Shown: positions 23,764 through 35,700 of the stretch, in pieces | How positions within the stretch are numbered: the first letter of the stretch is position 1 | Layout: each line of letters opens with the position of its first letter | Source of the DNA: Persicaria tinctoria | Taxonomy: Eukaryota > Streptophyta > Magnoliopsida > Caryophyllales > Polygonaceae | DNA length: 64,000 nt | Assembly (NCBI GenBank): GCA_037127255.1 | Contig: JBANSL010000007.1 | Coordinates: 64,651,038 to 64,715,037 of the forward strand | Direction: 5' to 3' | Made by a program: the position numbers and the translations under genes | Notes under the pieces: model-generated | Told to the model about the DNA's origin: nothing | Database searches by the model: none | The model's input: only the letters and a program-made list of their open reading frames with translations

Positions 23764-24247
23764 GAGATGGCACAAGGAGGTTTAGGCGAAGGGGAATACC
23801 CCTAAACATTGCTTCATATTATGGTTAGCTACTTTGGATAAGCTTCTTACTCTTGATAGGTTGTTTTTCATAGATACTAACAATTGTTGCAAACTTTGTG
23901 ATGGGGAAGAGGTGCTTGAGACATATGAACACTTGTTCTTTGAGTGCCCTTACACCAAGGAGATTTGGAGAAGAACCCGGGTTGTTTTCAACATTCCAGA
24001 GGAGGTCAACACCTTGGCTAGAGGACTTAGATGGTTGAGAAGACAAAAGAGGAAAAAGAGTTGCAACATGAGGGCCAAAAACTATGCCTTCTCGATGGCC
24101 ATTTACTTTACCTGGCATGCTCGGAATGTCAAGATCCATGAAGACGACTTCATCCTGGTATATGCCGTGGCCAAGACCATCGCCACCCATGTTTTCCGTG
24201 TGCTCCATGCCGCCTACCCATCCCATGAAGTTGACAATATTTGTTAA
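23764..24247 (+). pseudogene. LINE-B C-terminal zinc-binding region (zf-RVT)
   Basis: The plus frame 23834-24247 reads LTLDRLFFIDTNNCCKLCDG, then ETYEHLFFECPYTKEIWRRT, matching the CxxC...HLFxxC zinc-binding block that follows reverse transcriptase in plant LINEs. The region between 23319 and 23764 holds related but frameshifted sequence, for example WVRWVHHKYLA near 23550. The frame ends in DNIC at 24247 without an RNase H domain. Confidence 0.8.
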
Positions 24248-24790
24248 ATCAACCCCTTGCCTCTTGATGATGTTTACTTGGTCTATGCTTCATGTTTTTG
24301 GGGTGTGTCCTAGGGCCTATGAGCCTTTGAAGCCTACGTGCTTCCGGGAACTCCCCATAGGGTATTGTTGGGTTTTTGTGTCCTTGAGGGGTTGCGTACC
24401 CTCGGAACAAACCCATTTTGGTGTTTTATTGGTGTGGCCTATGAGATCTACGAGTCTTAAGCACACCCTTGGTTGTTTTCTTAACATTTTGGTTTGTGTC
24501 CGAGAGGCTTGTATGCTTAGCGGAACATGCTCTTTTGACAGTTGGTTTTGGTCTAACACTTTTGAGAACCTAGGCTTTGTCCTTGTTTTCAAGAGTAAGA
24601 CCTAACGATGTATGGTCTTCAGACCCCTCCTCCCCATTCTTTCATTGAATTTACATAAACATCCCCTCACCCGGACTTAGTGTCGGGGGGTTGGCTTAAA
24701 AAAAACGAGTATGTATATATTGCATACTATAGATTTATATGTACACAATATATTTACATGCTTAAAAAAACATATTAAGTTGCATGTATA

Positions 24791-26259
24791 TGATAAGACG
24801 CATTTAGGTAGTGTTAATATAAGCATTTAGATGTGTTTAGGTAGGGTATTATGCATGAGTTAGAGTAGTTTTCATGTTTTCATTATGTTTCAATTAGAGT
24901 CGGAATCTACGAGATTTGTGCATGATTTCAGGTGATTATAAAGAGGTGAAGCTAAGCTCGAGCCAATGTTGGAAGATTGGACATGAATAGAAGAACACAA
25001 GAGCCGAGGAGAGGAGCTAAACATGTAAAGGATGGGAGCTGTCCAAGTTGACGACGTTGCACTAAAATGAGTCGTATGAAGGCGGTGGTTATCGGATCGG
25101 AGCGTACTTATACTTGTTGGAAAGAGGATTTGAAGACCTACAACTTTCGTGTTTACGACTTTTCCAAATTCAGCCTTGAAAACAGCGAAATTGGGACATC
25201 AAATGTGGCTGATGAATACAACTCGGTCTGGGAAAGACAAAACTCGGCCGAGTTATGTGGCTAGCCCGAGTTTTGTAGTGAGTTTAAGAAAAGGGCTGTT
25301 ATTTGGTTAATTTAGGAAAGATGTTATGTTTCTTTTTATTTTATTATTATATTATGAATTAATTAGGATGGACATGAAAGGTTGACAGTAGAAGTTTTTG
25401 TTTTGGTTCCAAGGGGGAACGAACGGAAATGGCGACGGAGCCATTGGAGACCTTTTGGGATTTTTTTAACATGAACCACTAATCCTCTTTGCTTGGAAAA
25501 ATTAATCGAAGCGTCGGGTTTGTCGTTTCATTGTGAGATTTCTCTATCTTAATACTTCTCTGTCAATATTATCAATTCTTTGCGCTGATTGTTTAGGGTT
25601 TTCGTGAATTTCCATTAGCCTGATCAACTGATGTCTTTTCATGATAATCTATAGCTAGATATAGATAATTTTTAGTTGAATTATCTATATTCTTGAGTAG
25701 CGAAGTATAAATCTCTGAAACTGGTTTATTTAGGGATTTGTATAAAGAATTGATTTGCAATTGATGCAATAACTGGTTGTGCGCGTCGATTGTCTTTGTT
25801 GATTTCCTTTAAGCTTCATCGGTTATTGAATTGAATCTTGATAGTTTCAAGATTATTTGATAATTAGGGTTTTCAGGGTCTGATTGTCCTGATAACTAGA
25901 TTCGATAAGGAATTGGATTCAAAAGACCTAGTCTTTCCACAACAAAGTATTCAAGAGGAAGTTATCTATTCGATTTCGATGATCAGTGAACAAACCTGAT
26001 TGCTGAGATTGATTGACCTAAGTTATTTATCTGATATTTGTTCAATCAATTTGTTTAGTTTGCTCCCATTTGCTTTTTACTTAGTTAGTCTGAATCATCA
26101 TAATCCCCCCTCTTTGTTTCTTTAGTTCTTATTTAGCACACTTGACTTGCATACAAATCATTGACTCTCTGTGGGATCGACCCGTACTTGCCAAACTACA
26201 TTAGTTAGGTTAGTCGGATTTATTTGATAGGATTGAAGGCGACGGAAAATCCTCCGTCG
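24791..26259 (+). mobile_element. Solo-LTR-like element, TSD GTATA
   Basis: It begins TGATAAGACGC and ends CCTCCGTCG, with GTATA on both sides (24786-24790 and 26260-26264), a 5-bp duplication as for LTR elements. The 3' part holds GTGGGATCGACCCGTACTTG (26171-26190), a phrase shared in form with the LTR-like sequences at about 5775 and 12290. The 3' end is CG and not the usual CA, which lowers confidence. No internal domain is present. It lies inside the 20109-26581 hAT element, beside LINE-B. Confidence 0.5.
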
Positions 26260-26581
26260 GTATACAATAGATTATACATATATTTAGATGTACTGAGTAT
26301 GTATGCAATAATTTACGGCTACTGAGTATGTATACAAAATATAAAATTCATTCAGTATATTTTATTTATAAATACAATAAATATATTTATACAATGGGTG
26401 AAATTAATTAAAATTGGCATTATGTATATTTATTATTTAGTTTTAATTTTTTTATATAAAATATTTATATATATATATTTACGGGACGGGACGGGATTTG
26501 CGGGACGAGAACTTTCCGTCCCGCGTCCCGTCCCTCGTATTTTTTGCGGGACAGAATTTGCGAGATTTGTGGCCACCCCTA

Positions 26582-26810
26582 GCAGAAAGTCCCAGCCAAA
26601 GAGCCAAAGCTTTCGCCATTAAAGCAGAAACAGAATCGCACAACAAGGTGTTGCAAGCCTGGACACTACCATGGGGGTCTCGAATAAAAAAACTAGTTGC
26701 TACATCTCATGTGGATAATTTTGACCCATCAAAATTTATCTTGAAATATCCCTCCACAGGTTTCTTCCAACGGAGACTTTTTCCTTCCTTAGTTGGGGTA
26801 CACTTACAGG
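26582..26810 (-). pseudogene. LINE-A piece 2: middle of the RNase H domain
   Basis: The minus strand from 26810 reads RWKKPVEGYFKINFDGSKLS, then, after one stop, FFIRDPHGSVQACNTLL and ALMAKALALWLGLS. This is the WxxPxxGxxKxNxDGS opening of plant LINE RNase H, with the catalytic Asp in FDGS and the AxAxALxxGL helix. It lies between two hAT insertions and joins piece 1 at 27928 and piece 3 at 20108. Confidence 0.85.
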
Positions 26811-27088
26811 TAGGGGTGGGCACGGGACGGGACGGGACGGGATTGGGCCGGGACGGGACTCGTCCCGCGAAATTTTTTCGGGACGGGATTGACATTTGTT
26901 TTTCGGGACGGGATCGGAACGGGATGGTGTCTGGACGGGACAGGATCGGGACGGGACGGGCCTTGTCCCGCATATAAAAATAATAAAATATTATATAAAT
27001 TTGCAAAGTGAAAAATGCTTTCATAATTCATTATTAAGTATAATATATTGAATACGGTATTATTCTCAACTATATTATTCAATAATTA

Positions 27089-27137
<49 letters not shown>

Positions 27138-27327
27138 ATACTATTATTAATTCATACAATGATTGTATAATTAATTATAATGTTCAACATATTTGGCTAC
27201 ATTATCTTACTAGATCAGGACGGAAAGGAATTGAGACGAGATTTACCAATATTGTCTAATTATCGATTGATAGTTAGGAAGAATACCGTATTTAATTAGC
27301 TATTTGCCTCTTGTAACTCTAAATGGG

Positions 27328-27420
<93 letters not shown>

Positions 27421-27919
27421 CCCACATTATAATTAAAAATAAAATAAAATAATACTACTTATTTTTATTGTTATTATTATAAAATAATTATACTTTACAA
27501 GAAAAAAATATAATATGATATAATAATAATAATAATAATTTTATTATAAATTAATATTATTATTAAATTATATTATAATATTATATAATAATAATATTAT
27601 TATTATTATAAATTGAAAATTATTATTATAGTTATAAATAATATTTGCTCAAAATAATAATACTAATAACATATTATTATTATTCTATAATATTATAATA
27701 TTATTATTATTATAAAAATTATTATTATTATTATTATTATATGCGGGACGGGATTTGCGGGATCCCACCGGGATCGTCCCGCGTTTCGTCCCGCATAATT
27801 TTTGCGGGACGGGATCGGAACGGGATTCGCTATTTTGTCCTAAATCCCACCGGGATCGGGACGGGATCGGGACGGGACCGGGACGGGATCGGGATTTGCG
27901 GGATTTGTGCCCACCCCTA
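26811..27919. mobile_element. hAT-type element, TSD CTTACAGG
   Basis: Inverted ends TAGGGGTGGGCACGGG and TTTGTGCCCACCCCTA are flanked by a perfect 8-bp duplication CTTACAGG (26803-26810 and 27920-27927). GACGGG arrays occupy 26824-26970 and 27745-27905, and the centre is almost pure AT with long AAT/TTA microsatellites. It belongs to the same family as 20109-26581 by its ends and arrays. It is non-coding, inserted in LINE-A. Confidence 0.95.
27088..27740. repeat. AAT/TTA microsatellite cluster
   Basis: (TTA)n at about 27088-27136, (AAT)n of about 30 units at 27330-27420, and many shorter runs up to 27740, all in the core of the hAT element. Lengths may be unstable or misassembled. Confidence 0.9.
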
Positions 27920-27927
27920 CTTACAGG

Positions 27928-30900
27928 TTTCATTTTTTCCATGTCTTTCCAATGATGTGTCTTTGATTGATTCCAATTTTGTAGTTGAAGTCTTATATAT
28001 CATTCATGTTGTTGATCGTTCATGTAGTTTTGATCGTCGAATACTACTTTATTCCTTATTGTCCACAAACTTGACCAAATCAAAGATAACGAGGTTGTTT
28101 GAGGTTTAGTGAGACTGGAGAATATTTCCATTACAACTTGTTTTATACTTTTGTTGGTCGTGTCCACCCTTCTAATTTTTGTTTCAATGTTTCTATCATG
28201 TCTTTCCAATAAGATCAAGAGAATGAGTGCATTTTGTAAACAAGTGTTCCGCGTCTTCAACCAAATGGTTACTAAAAAACACAAGAGAAAGGCACTACCA
28301 CACCCTTTTCAACAAGTCGTTTCTTCATTGGGATTCTGTTCATCACTAGTTTCCATATAAAGTTTTTTTTACTTTCGGAAAGTAATTCATTCCCCAAATA
28401 CATAAAATTCCGCTTTCCTGGAGTCTGTCATGTCTTGTTGCAATTTGTAGGGCAGCTGACGTGGAGAACAAGCCGTTGCGGCTAGCTTTTCAGTACAATC
28501 TATCTTCAATTTCATTCATCGAAATTTGTATGTTTACAATTTTGCTTATGATGTTGTGAAGAAGTATCTTCCTTAATTCTTCAACTTTTCATTTTTTATC
28601 GGGTCCTATGTATTGTTCTACCTTCTCTTGTTCATCAATTGAATTGTTTGAAATATTTTTCCCCAATAGTTTCTCTCTTACAATCCACTCGTCTTTCCAA
28701 AATTTGATTGTTTTTCCATTCTCTACTTGCCAAATCAACCCTTCACATAATTCATTTTTAATTTCCGTTAATTTCTTCCATTGTCAAGACGTCTATTTTC
28801 TTTCTCATATTCGTGTAATGTTGCATCTTTCATGTATTTTTCTTTAATTATTCTAACCCAAATATTATTCGGTTCAGCCAATATTTTCCACAATAACTTC
28901 ATTTGAAGTGCTTTATTCATGTCTTTGGATTTGTTTAGTCCTAAACCCACATATTTCTTTGGTTTCCATATTTTATCACATCCTATCAATGGCTTATAGT
29001 TCATGTGTCCTTGTTCCAAAAGAATGATCTATTAATTTTGTATAGTTCTTTGTGAGTATTTGTTGGTAGTCCAAAACTTTGCAATACATAGTAAGGTTTA
29101 GTCGCAAGATTTGTATTAATTAAAACAGCTCTACCATGTTGGGAAAGTGAGTTTGTCTTCCATTTTGTCAGTTGAGATTTTGTCCTTTCCACAGTGTCTT
29201 CAAAAGTGTACGTTTATGTTCACTTTTCTGTTTATAATAGGGCATCCTAAGTATTTTTCAAGTGCGGTATGGTTGGTGATGTGAAGTATATTTTGAATAT
29301 TTTGTTTGTGTCAGTTCGTAACCCCAGAAAGTTACTTGAAAAGCTAATTTGTAAAAATTTACTTTTTGTCCCGATATGATGCAATATTTATCAATGATTC
29401 TTTTCACTTGGGTGCATGATTCTGGACTTGCTTTGGCAAATATCATGATATCGTCTACAAAAGAAAGAAATGGTACTCTAGTTCCCGATTTAGTTATCTC
29501 AAATCTTATAGTTTTTTTTACTCATGACTTGTCATTTTTAGTTTCCTTGCAAGTATTTCAACTCCAATAACAAAAAGGAGCGGGGAAGTTTAATCACTAT
29601 GTCTAAGTCTCTTCTATGGTCGGAAAACATTTGTTGGTCCATTGTTAACAATAATGCAAAATGAGATGATTTTCACACATTCTCCAACCCAAGAGATGAA
29701 TCGTGAGCAAAAACCTAATCTTTTTAAAACTTGGAAGACGAAATCTCATTCAACCCTATCATAAGCATTTTCCATGTCTAACTTTGCTACTATCCATCCC
29801 TCTTTGCATTTGCTTAGTTTGAAAGAGTGAAAATTTTCGTGTGCAATATGAACAGTGTCTTGTATTGCCCGTCTTGCTACAAAAGCCCCATGTAATGGGT
29901 GTATGATCTTTTCTAAAATAATTTTCAATTTATATCGCTATAATTTTAGCAATTGTTTTTATAGATTGTAGAACACAAGCTTATTGGTCTATAGTGGTTC
30001 GTGGAACTTGGGTTTTCACATTTTGGGATAAGTGAGATAAAAGTCTGATTAACTGTTTCAGGAGCTTTCCGAAATGAAAAAAAGTTTTTAATCACTCTAA
30101 TGACATCGGGTCCAACTATATCCCAATTTTTTATATATATAAAACTCTGCTATCATCCCATCTGGTCCTAGAGATTTATTTTTCCCGGCCAATTTCAAAC
30201 ATAGCTTTTTTAATTTCTATATTTGTTACCGGTCTTACCAACATTTCACTATCAGTTGTAAAGATGTTTTAATCTATTAAATGAAAGTACTCATTGAGTA
30301 ACTGTGTGTTTTTATTAGTTTTTTTTATATATCTCATCTCAAAGTCTGTTTTAATTTCTTTTGCTATATTCTCCTCTCCTATAATCTTGGTTCCTTATGT
30401 CGTTGTTAATTCTCTTATCGTTTTTTTGTTTCTCTTTCCTGTAGATATCTTATGGAAGTATCCTGAATTCGTGTCTACAAGTTTGAGGTGCTTAGTTTTC
30501 GCTCTTTGGTTCTAGTAAATCTTATGGTACTCAAGAATTTTTTCTTTTTTTATTTAGTAGTCTAGTTTGCTTCAAGTTGGTTTGTGTATCTTGTGTTCTG
30601 ACATTTTGTTTTTGAATTTGAATCAAATTGTCATCAATTTCTTTGAGTTGTCTGAAAATGTTCCCAAAAGACTTCCTACTCCACTCTTTAGAAAGGCGTT
30701 TAAGAAGAAGCATTTTCTTAACAAGCTTAAACATGTATGATCATGAGACGTTTACTCGCCAAGCTTGTTTCACAATGTCTCTATAATCATTTCTACTCAC
30801 CCAAAATTTCTCAAAAACCGAAATAGCTTTCCTTTATAGTTGTTATCTAATCGAAGATCAAGGGATATTGGACAGTGATCTGAAGACGTGAATGCATGAT

Positions 30901-31140
30901 TTGTTGTAACAATTTCAGGAAACCATGCATTGCATGATTTGTGAGGGGACTAGTACTCTATCAAGTTTTTCATATATGTTATCTATATATGTTTTATTTT
31001 TTGCGCCATGTAAACTCGTTTCTAAGCATCAGAATTCCCATGAGTTCACAATTGTTCTTGAAATCTCGAAGTCGGCTGAATCTATTTGGGTTTGACACAT
31101 CGAGAGGCCGACGAAATCGACAGACGGCGAACCGTCAAAA
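27928..31140 (-). pseudogene. LINE-A piece 1: endonuclease end, reverse transcriptase, zinc region
   Basis: On the minus strand, in order: a truncated endonuclease (about 31140-30870) with NEFTWR, NHAMHAWFPEIV-like text and a SDHCPISLDL motif; the linker region (30734-30531); reverse transcriptase pieces HPLHGAFVARRAIQDTVHIA and IVAKLDMENAYDRVE (motif A, 29928-29746) and SFVDDIMIFAKASPES (motif C as FVDD, near 29450); LINxNLATKPYYVLQ and WKPKKYVGLGLNKSKDMN (29190-28800); a zinc-binding block with EDAEHLFTKC (near 28230); and IWSSLWTIRNKVVFDD (28060) leading into RNase H. Many frameshifts and stops. The 5' end is lost near 31140. Confidence 0.85.
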
Positions 31141-33680
31141 TTGTATTTTATTATTATTATGTGATGGTTTCTCATGTGAATAAACTTATAATTAACGAGA
31201 AAAGGGCTTTTAATAGGGTATTGTGTGGAAGAGTAAATTTGAATATGACAATACGTGGGTTACATATTGGAATTAATTTTGTTTCACCATAAAAGATGAT
31301 TTGCATTAAATATCCCCTGTTGTACCATTTAAACCATGCCCTTCCATATTACCCCTTGTCAAACTTAAAGTTGTACTAATGTTCTACAAGCATTCATATG
31401 GAATTTTTATGGTTGGAGTTGATTTACTTGTCACACCTTTAAATTGCCATGCATTTATATTTGCCATTGAAGTGACTTTGCCTATGAAAAGTCACCGCCC
31501 ATTTGAAGTTCAACTTGTGTTCATCTCAATGAAATTGTGCTATCATCCTTTACAAAATTCCTTTTCCATACAATGGATTTTAGAGGGAAAATGCCGTACA
31601 ATTTATTATACTACCTCCGTTTCCATACAATGGAATTTTTTCTTGAACTGCCTTAATATTCTTTGAATAAATATTAAGGAAAATAGTATTTAAAACAACT
31701 TAAAATTTCTGTAAATTTTATCAATATCAGTTACATATAAAAGATATAATTGAGTATCTACGAAGGTGTAATTAGAAATTGTTGATGGTGAGACGATATT
31801 CTTTTTTTGATATGCGGTGAGGTGATATTTGCAGGTTACAACTTGCAAGACAATATTGTTGAGGACAAAATATGTGCAAGTAAAGCCCAACAATGGTAAC
31901 ATGGCAAATTGAGTGTGATAAGGAAGAATGTAAGAGCAATTTATTTGATTTAACTTTACCCAAAATAACAAAAATTTATTATGAATAGCATTTAAAGTGA
32001 ATAAACCCATTAAACAAAAAGAGGGGAAAAAACTGCCAAACCCCACCTTGAAAGCTACTAATACCACACGCTTTGATTTTTTTGTTAGTATGTTAGAAAT
32101 AACGTTTTTAGTGGCGGATCTTAAACTTGTTGATTGAGGGGGCGAAAATTTACGATAAAGAAAATATTTTATGTAATGTATCCTGAATTTGCATGATTTA
32201 TTTCATGGTTTTCAAATATTTCAATATAACCTCATAATTTGATGTTCTCGGATATATAGTTATATTATTAAGATATGAAATTAATAAATAATAATTACAA
32301 TAAAAATATATCGGTTTGGTAAATAATGTAGGAAATATTGTAATTCAGTGCTGAAATTTGAAACGCTTATAACTTTTTGCTCAGATATCGGATTTAAGCT
32401 TATAGTATATCAAATCGAAGCTATCGACGAGAGGAATATGTATGTTAAATTTCATTTTCGATTGGGAGGGGGGCGACTGCGACTACTGGCCCTAAAGAGA
32501 ATCCACCCCTGAACCTTTGATTATTTATTTGAATGATTGCATAAAACTCTAAGTTTAGGAAGAGTCGAAAGATTATAATTTAATCTAATAATAAATCAAT
32601 AACAGAGTTAACTTCTAACTTGATACAATGCTGGAATCGTAAGTTGCTGAATTTACTTATGAGATTGTCAATTTCCTTTATAATGCATATAAATTGTAAT
32701 TCATCGAAACAGTTTGCAAGAAGGGTTTTTTTTTTCAAAACAAATAATAATTATATTTTGTAAACATTTTCAAAGCAACATTTCAATTTTTAAAATTTTC
32801 ATTTTACCATAATCTATATTTTTCTGAAACATTTTTAAAACTAATTATTTTGCCCCCTTTTTTTTTACAATGACATTTATTTAACCTTAAACTATGAAAA
32901 AGGCAGGAAAAACAGTAGATAATAATAATAAAAAAACTGCTTACTATTCTCTTGCTAGATAGTTAGTAGTTACTCCATTGATATATTTATATAAGAAACT
33001 ACAAGATTAAAAATTGTATAGTTTGAATGTATGAAAATGAAATTAAACTACTATTTATTGCTTTTTTTTTTTTACCATATTGTATTTTATCCTCTAATTT
33101 CTAGAAGAATATTTAAAATTTTACTCCATACGTACGTAGTATTTAATAATGATATTGATATAAAAATAAAAAAGTGACAAAAACAATTAAATTCTCAGAA
33201 TGCAACCCCAAATGAAAAGCATGCACATTTTCTTGAGAGGTAAAGTTTCATACAATATATAAGTTTCAATATCATAAAATCTCCCATAAATTAATTCTTA
33301 AAAAAAATAAAATTGACCACAATTCCTTTTATGTTTTTACGTATCACACTACACAGTATTATTTATTCATCAAAACCAAACTTGTTTGTAAAAAATTAAT
33401 CAAAATATAACGATAACTTATCAAAGATTCTTTATCATAAAAAAAAACAAAACAATAGGAAGAGTTCCTTTGGAAAAAAAATACTCCGTATTATGCACAG
33501 TTGCAACTAGTTTGTGGAATTTACACCTTTTGACATTCAACTTTTTGACAACGTAGAGTTTACACTATACTTATATTACTATAATTATAACTTCTAATTA
33601 CAACAATGCCCATAAAAACTATTTCAAAAAATAAGATAAACATATTCCTACCTAAAAAAAAAAAACTTTTTTTTCTCCAC
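31141..33680. other. AT-rich spacer without a gene
   Basis: No coding sequence is supported. A Stowaway-like 5' end (CTACCTCCGTTTCCATACAA) stands alone at 31611, with no partner. The minus frame 31690-32067 has no family signature. A hAT MITE lies at 32109-32511; the rest shows nothing but A/T runs. Confidence 0.5.
32109..32511. mobile_element. hAT MITE of the GTGGCGGAT family
   Basis: The left end TAGTGGCGGATCTTA and right end (reverse complement) CAGGGGTGGATTCTC match the plant CAGxGGCGGATC hAT type, with the usual G-rich stretches just inside (GAGGGGGCG and GGGAGGGGGGCG). The flanks AACGTTTT (32101-32108) and AACCTTTG (32512-32519) fit a worn 8-bp duplication (six of eight). Non-coding. 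Confidence 0.7.
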
Positions 33681-33769
33681 CTTCTTACAGAGATGAGTAA
33701 CAAAACACTGGAGCAGTGGGGCCCACACTGTCGGAGGTGCAACGGTGGCTATTCCTTCTTCCTACCCTC

Positions 33770-33777
33770 TATTTAAT
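33770..33777 (+). promoter_or_regulatory. TATA-like box of the expansin gene
   Basis: TATTTAAT lies 187 bases before the ATG in a C/T-rich promoter-proximal stretch. The leader that follows is pyrimidine-rich, which is common in plant 5'UTRs. The transcription start itself cannot be read from sequence. Confidence 0.45.
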
Positions 33778-33858
33778 CTCACCATCCCGCCTTCTTTTCT
33801 CCTTCACACTTCACCCTCCCCTCTCCATTTCTCCCACCGATTCTCAACACATTCTCCG

Positions 33859-33950
33859 GTAAGCTAAAAATTTGACATGCATTCAAATGAATTGGCTCTG
33901 AAAGTTACCAAAGTTTGCTGAAATTGGTTTGCATTCCCCCAATTTTGCAG
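33859..33950 (+). other. Likely 5'UTR intron of the expansin gene
   Basis: A strong donor CCG/GTAAGC at 33859 and acceptor AATTTTGCAG/G ending at 33950 enclose 92 AT-rich bases. The ATG comes 14 bases after the acceptor. Splicing here would shorten the leader. It is inferred from splice-site quality alone. Confidence 0.5.
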
Positions 33951-33963
33951 GCAAAAGAAAGAA

Positions 33964-35225
33964 ATGGCTTTTCTAGGGTATCTGCTGGTGGGATTTCTCG
34001 CAATGGCGACCACTGCCGAAGGGTACCGCGGTGGAGGGTGGATCAACGCTCACGCCACCTTTTACGGCGGCGGTGACGCGTCAGGGACCATGGGTAACCA
34101 CAGATCCCAGTATCCCACACACCATTTCAATTCCCCTGAGTTGGGGATTCCAAAGATTCAATCTTTAAACCGTTTATTGTGTTTCCAGGGGGAGCTTGTG
34201 GGTATGGGAACCTCTACAGCCAAGGCTACGGCACAAACACGGCGGCGCTGAGCACCGCCCTTTTCAACAACGGCATGGCGTGTGGCTCCTGCTATGAGAT
34301 CATGTGCGTCGGTGACCGGAAATGGTGCCTGCCCGGCTCCATTGTCGTCACCGCCACCAACTTCTGCCCGCCCAACAACGCCCTGCCCAACAACAATGGT
34401 GGCTGGTGTAACCCTCCCCTCCACCACTTCGACCTCTCCGAGCCTGTCTTCCAACACATTGCTCAGTACCGCGCCGGGATTGTCCCGGTTGCTTACAAAA
34501 GGTAAAAAATAAAATTACCCTCATGGTTAATATTCACTTTATTCCACCGTCCAAACAGGTGTTACAGTTTCCATTTCACAAAACTCAGTTTTCCGTCCAA
34601 AGTTGGGATCTGGGACAAAGATTTTCAACACTTTCAACCAAATTTGGGATTTTTGAGAGTTTTAAAAGAAACCCAGATGGTTAATTTTCAGTTTTGCACT
34701 TCTAATGCCCATATTTACCCAAAATCTGGGATTTTTGTGAGTTTAATTAGCAAACCCACTTGCCAAGTGGTTGGATTTTTAACATTTTCAGACAAATTTG
34801 GGATCTTTTTAGAGTTTTGAAAAAAATACCCACTTACCAAAACAGTAACTAACTGGAATTAACCCTCATTTACATTTACCTAGCTGTTAAAGACTGTACC
34901 TTGTTTGTGGATTTACAGGGTACCCTGCAGGAGAAGGGGAGGAATAAGGTTCACAATAAACGGGCACTCGTACTTCAACCTGGTCCTAATCACAAACGTG
35001 GGAGGTGCAGGGGATGTCCATGGCGTCGCCGTTAAAGGGTCGAGGACAAGGTGGTCCGCCATGTCCAGAAACTGGGGCCAAAACTGGCAAAGCAACTCCT
35101 ACCTCAACGGCCAGAGCCTCTCCTTTAGGGTCACCACGAGCGATGGCCGCAGCTTGGTTTCTTACAATGTCGCCCCTGCTGGCTGGTCCTTCGGGCAGAC
35201 CTACTCCGGCGCCCAGTTCCGTTGA
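33964..35225 (+). CDS. EXPA: Alpha-expansin (expansin A), three coding exons
   Basis: A cell-wall protein that loosens cellulose-xyloglucan contacts at acid pH without hydrolysis, allowing cells to enlarge. Exons 33964-34093, 34189-34501 and 34919-35225 join in frame (GT-AG introns) to 249 residues, the normal length. Residues 1-20 form a signal peptide ([20 protein letters not shown]). The GH45-like domain has [20 protein letters not shown], the cysteines of [16 protein letters not shown] and GWCNPP, and the HFDLS motif (HFD is the expansin signature). The C-terminal CBM63 domain has the expected aromatic residues in [20 protein letters not shown] and ends [14 protein letters not shown]. Wording such as [20 protein letters not shown] is closest in my memory to the EXPA2/8/10 group. 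No stop or frameshift is seen, so it is likely functional. Both neighbours are transposon-rich spacers. Confidence 0.97.
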
Positions 35226-35700
35226 GACCCGATTTGCCCCTCGGTAGCTCCTTTATTTACATTCCACTGCCACTTCTGAAAGTTCTGATGGTTAATTACG
35301 GCGTAGTATATAATGGGTAAGTTTTATAGGATGGGTTTTGACCGCTTGTGTGATAGGGGTCAAAACAGGGGATGGCTAATTTTAGAGAGGCTCCCTTTTT
35401 TTAAAATTTTAAAAATTTGTATTTTTGATGGGTCTTTGGGTAATATTTTGAGGGCCTATTTTACCTCCTGGTGGTGAAACTAGAAGGGGGAATTGCAGAG
35501 GTGGTTTTTTACCACCCGCCAATTACTGTAGTGTCTTTCATATGTTTTGGTGTCCATTGATATGTAGTAGTAGTAATGTAGAACTCTGCTGGCATGGCAT
35601 GTAATGTGTAATTTCAGTTTCTGGAGTAATGGAAATCCGGTACTGCTATTTTGCCTCACACTATTTGTGGGATGCATTATTTAAATACTCTGTATCATCA
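35226..35700 (+). other. 3' region of the expansin gene
   Basis: T-rich and G/T-rich DNA follows the stop codon, with several weak polyadenylation-type contexts (GGTAATATTTTG at about 35440, GTAATGTGTAATTTC near 35600). The exact end of transcription cannot be set. Confidence 0.35.

Larger units (their letters stand above)
20987..24713 (+). mobile_element. LINE-B, nearly full ORF2, 26-bp TSD
   Basis: A 26-bp direct repeat beginning TATATATTGCATAC flanks the element (20961-20986 and 24714-24739), a long duplication typical of target-primed insertion. The body holds endonuclease, reverse transcriptase and a zinc-binding C-terminal region in order, then an A8 tract (24698-24705) close to the 3' edge. 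ORF1 is absent, so the copy is 5' truncated or was non-autonomous. Stops, frameshifts and a deletion make it inactive. Confidence 0.9.
20109..26581. mobile_element. hAT-type element carrying a LINE and a solo-LTR-like sequence
   Basis: The left end TAGGGGTGGGCATGGGACGG and right end TTTGTGGCCACCCCTA form the inverted repeat. The flanks are ACAGAAAG (20101-20108) and GCAGAAAG (26582-26589), an 8-bp duplication with one change. GACGGG/GTCCCG arrays lie at both termini (20120-20275 and 26480-26560). Most of its 6.5 kb is later cargo: a LINE at 20987-24713 and an LTR-like unit at 24791-26259. It inserted into the RNase H region of LINE-A. No transposase is seen. Confidence 0.85.

Noticed and set aside
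20109..26581. Helitron
   Set aside because: The ends are inverted repeats with an 8-bp duplication. A Helitron would have TC...CTRR ends, insertion between A and T, and no duplication.
26498..26977. 159-residue plus-strand protein
   Set aside because: It spans two hAT termini and antisense LINE sequence; the GRDGTG repeats come from GACGGG arrays.
34158..34457. Minus-strand frame within the expansin gene
   Set aside because: It is antisense to exon 2, which has clear expansin motifs; high GC at third positions keeps the shadow frame open.
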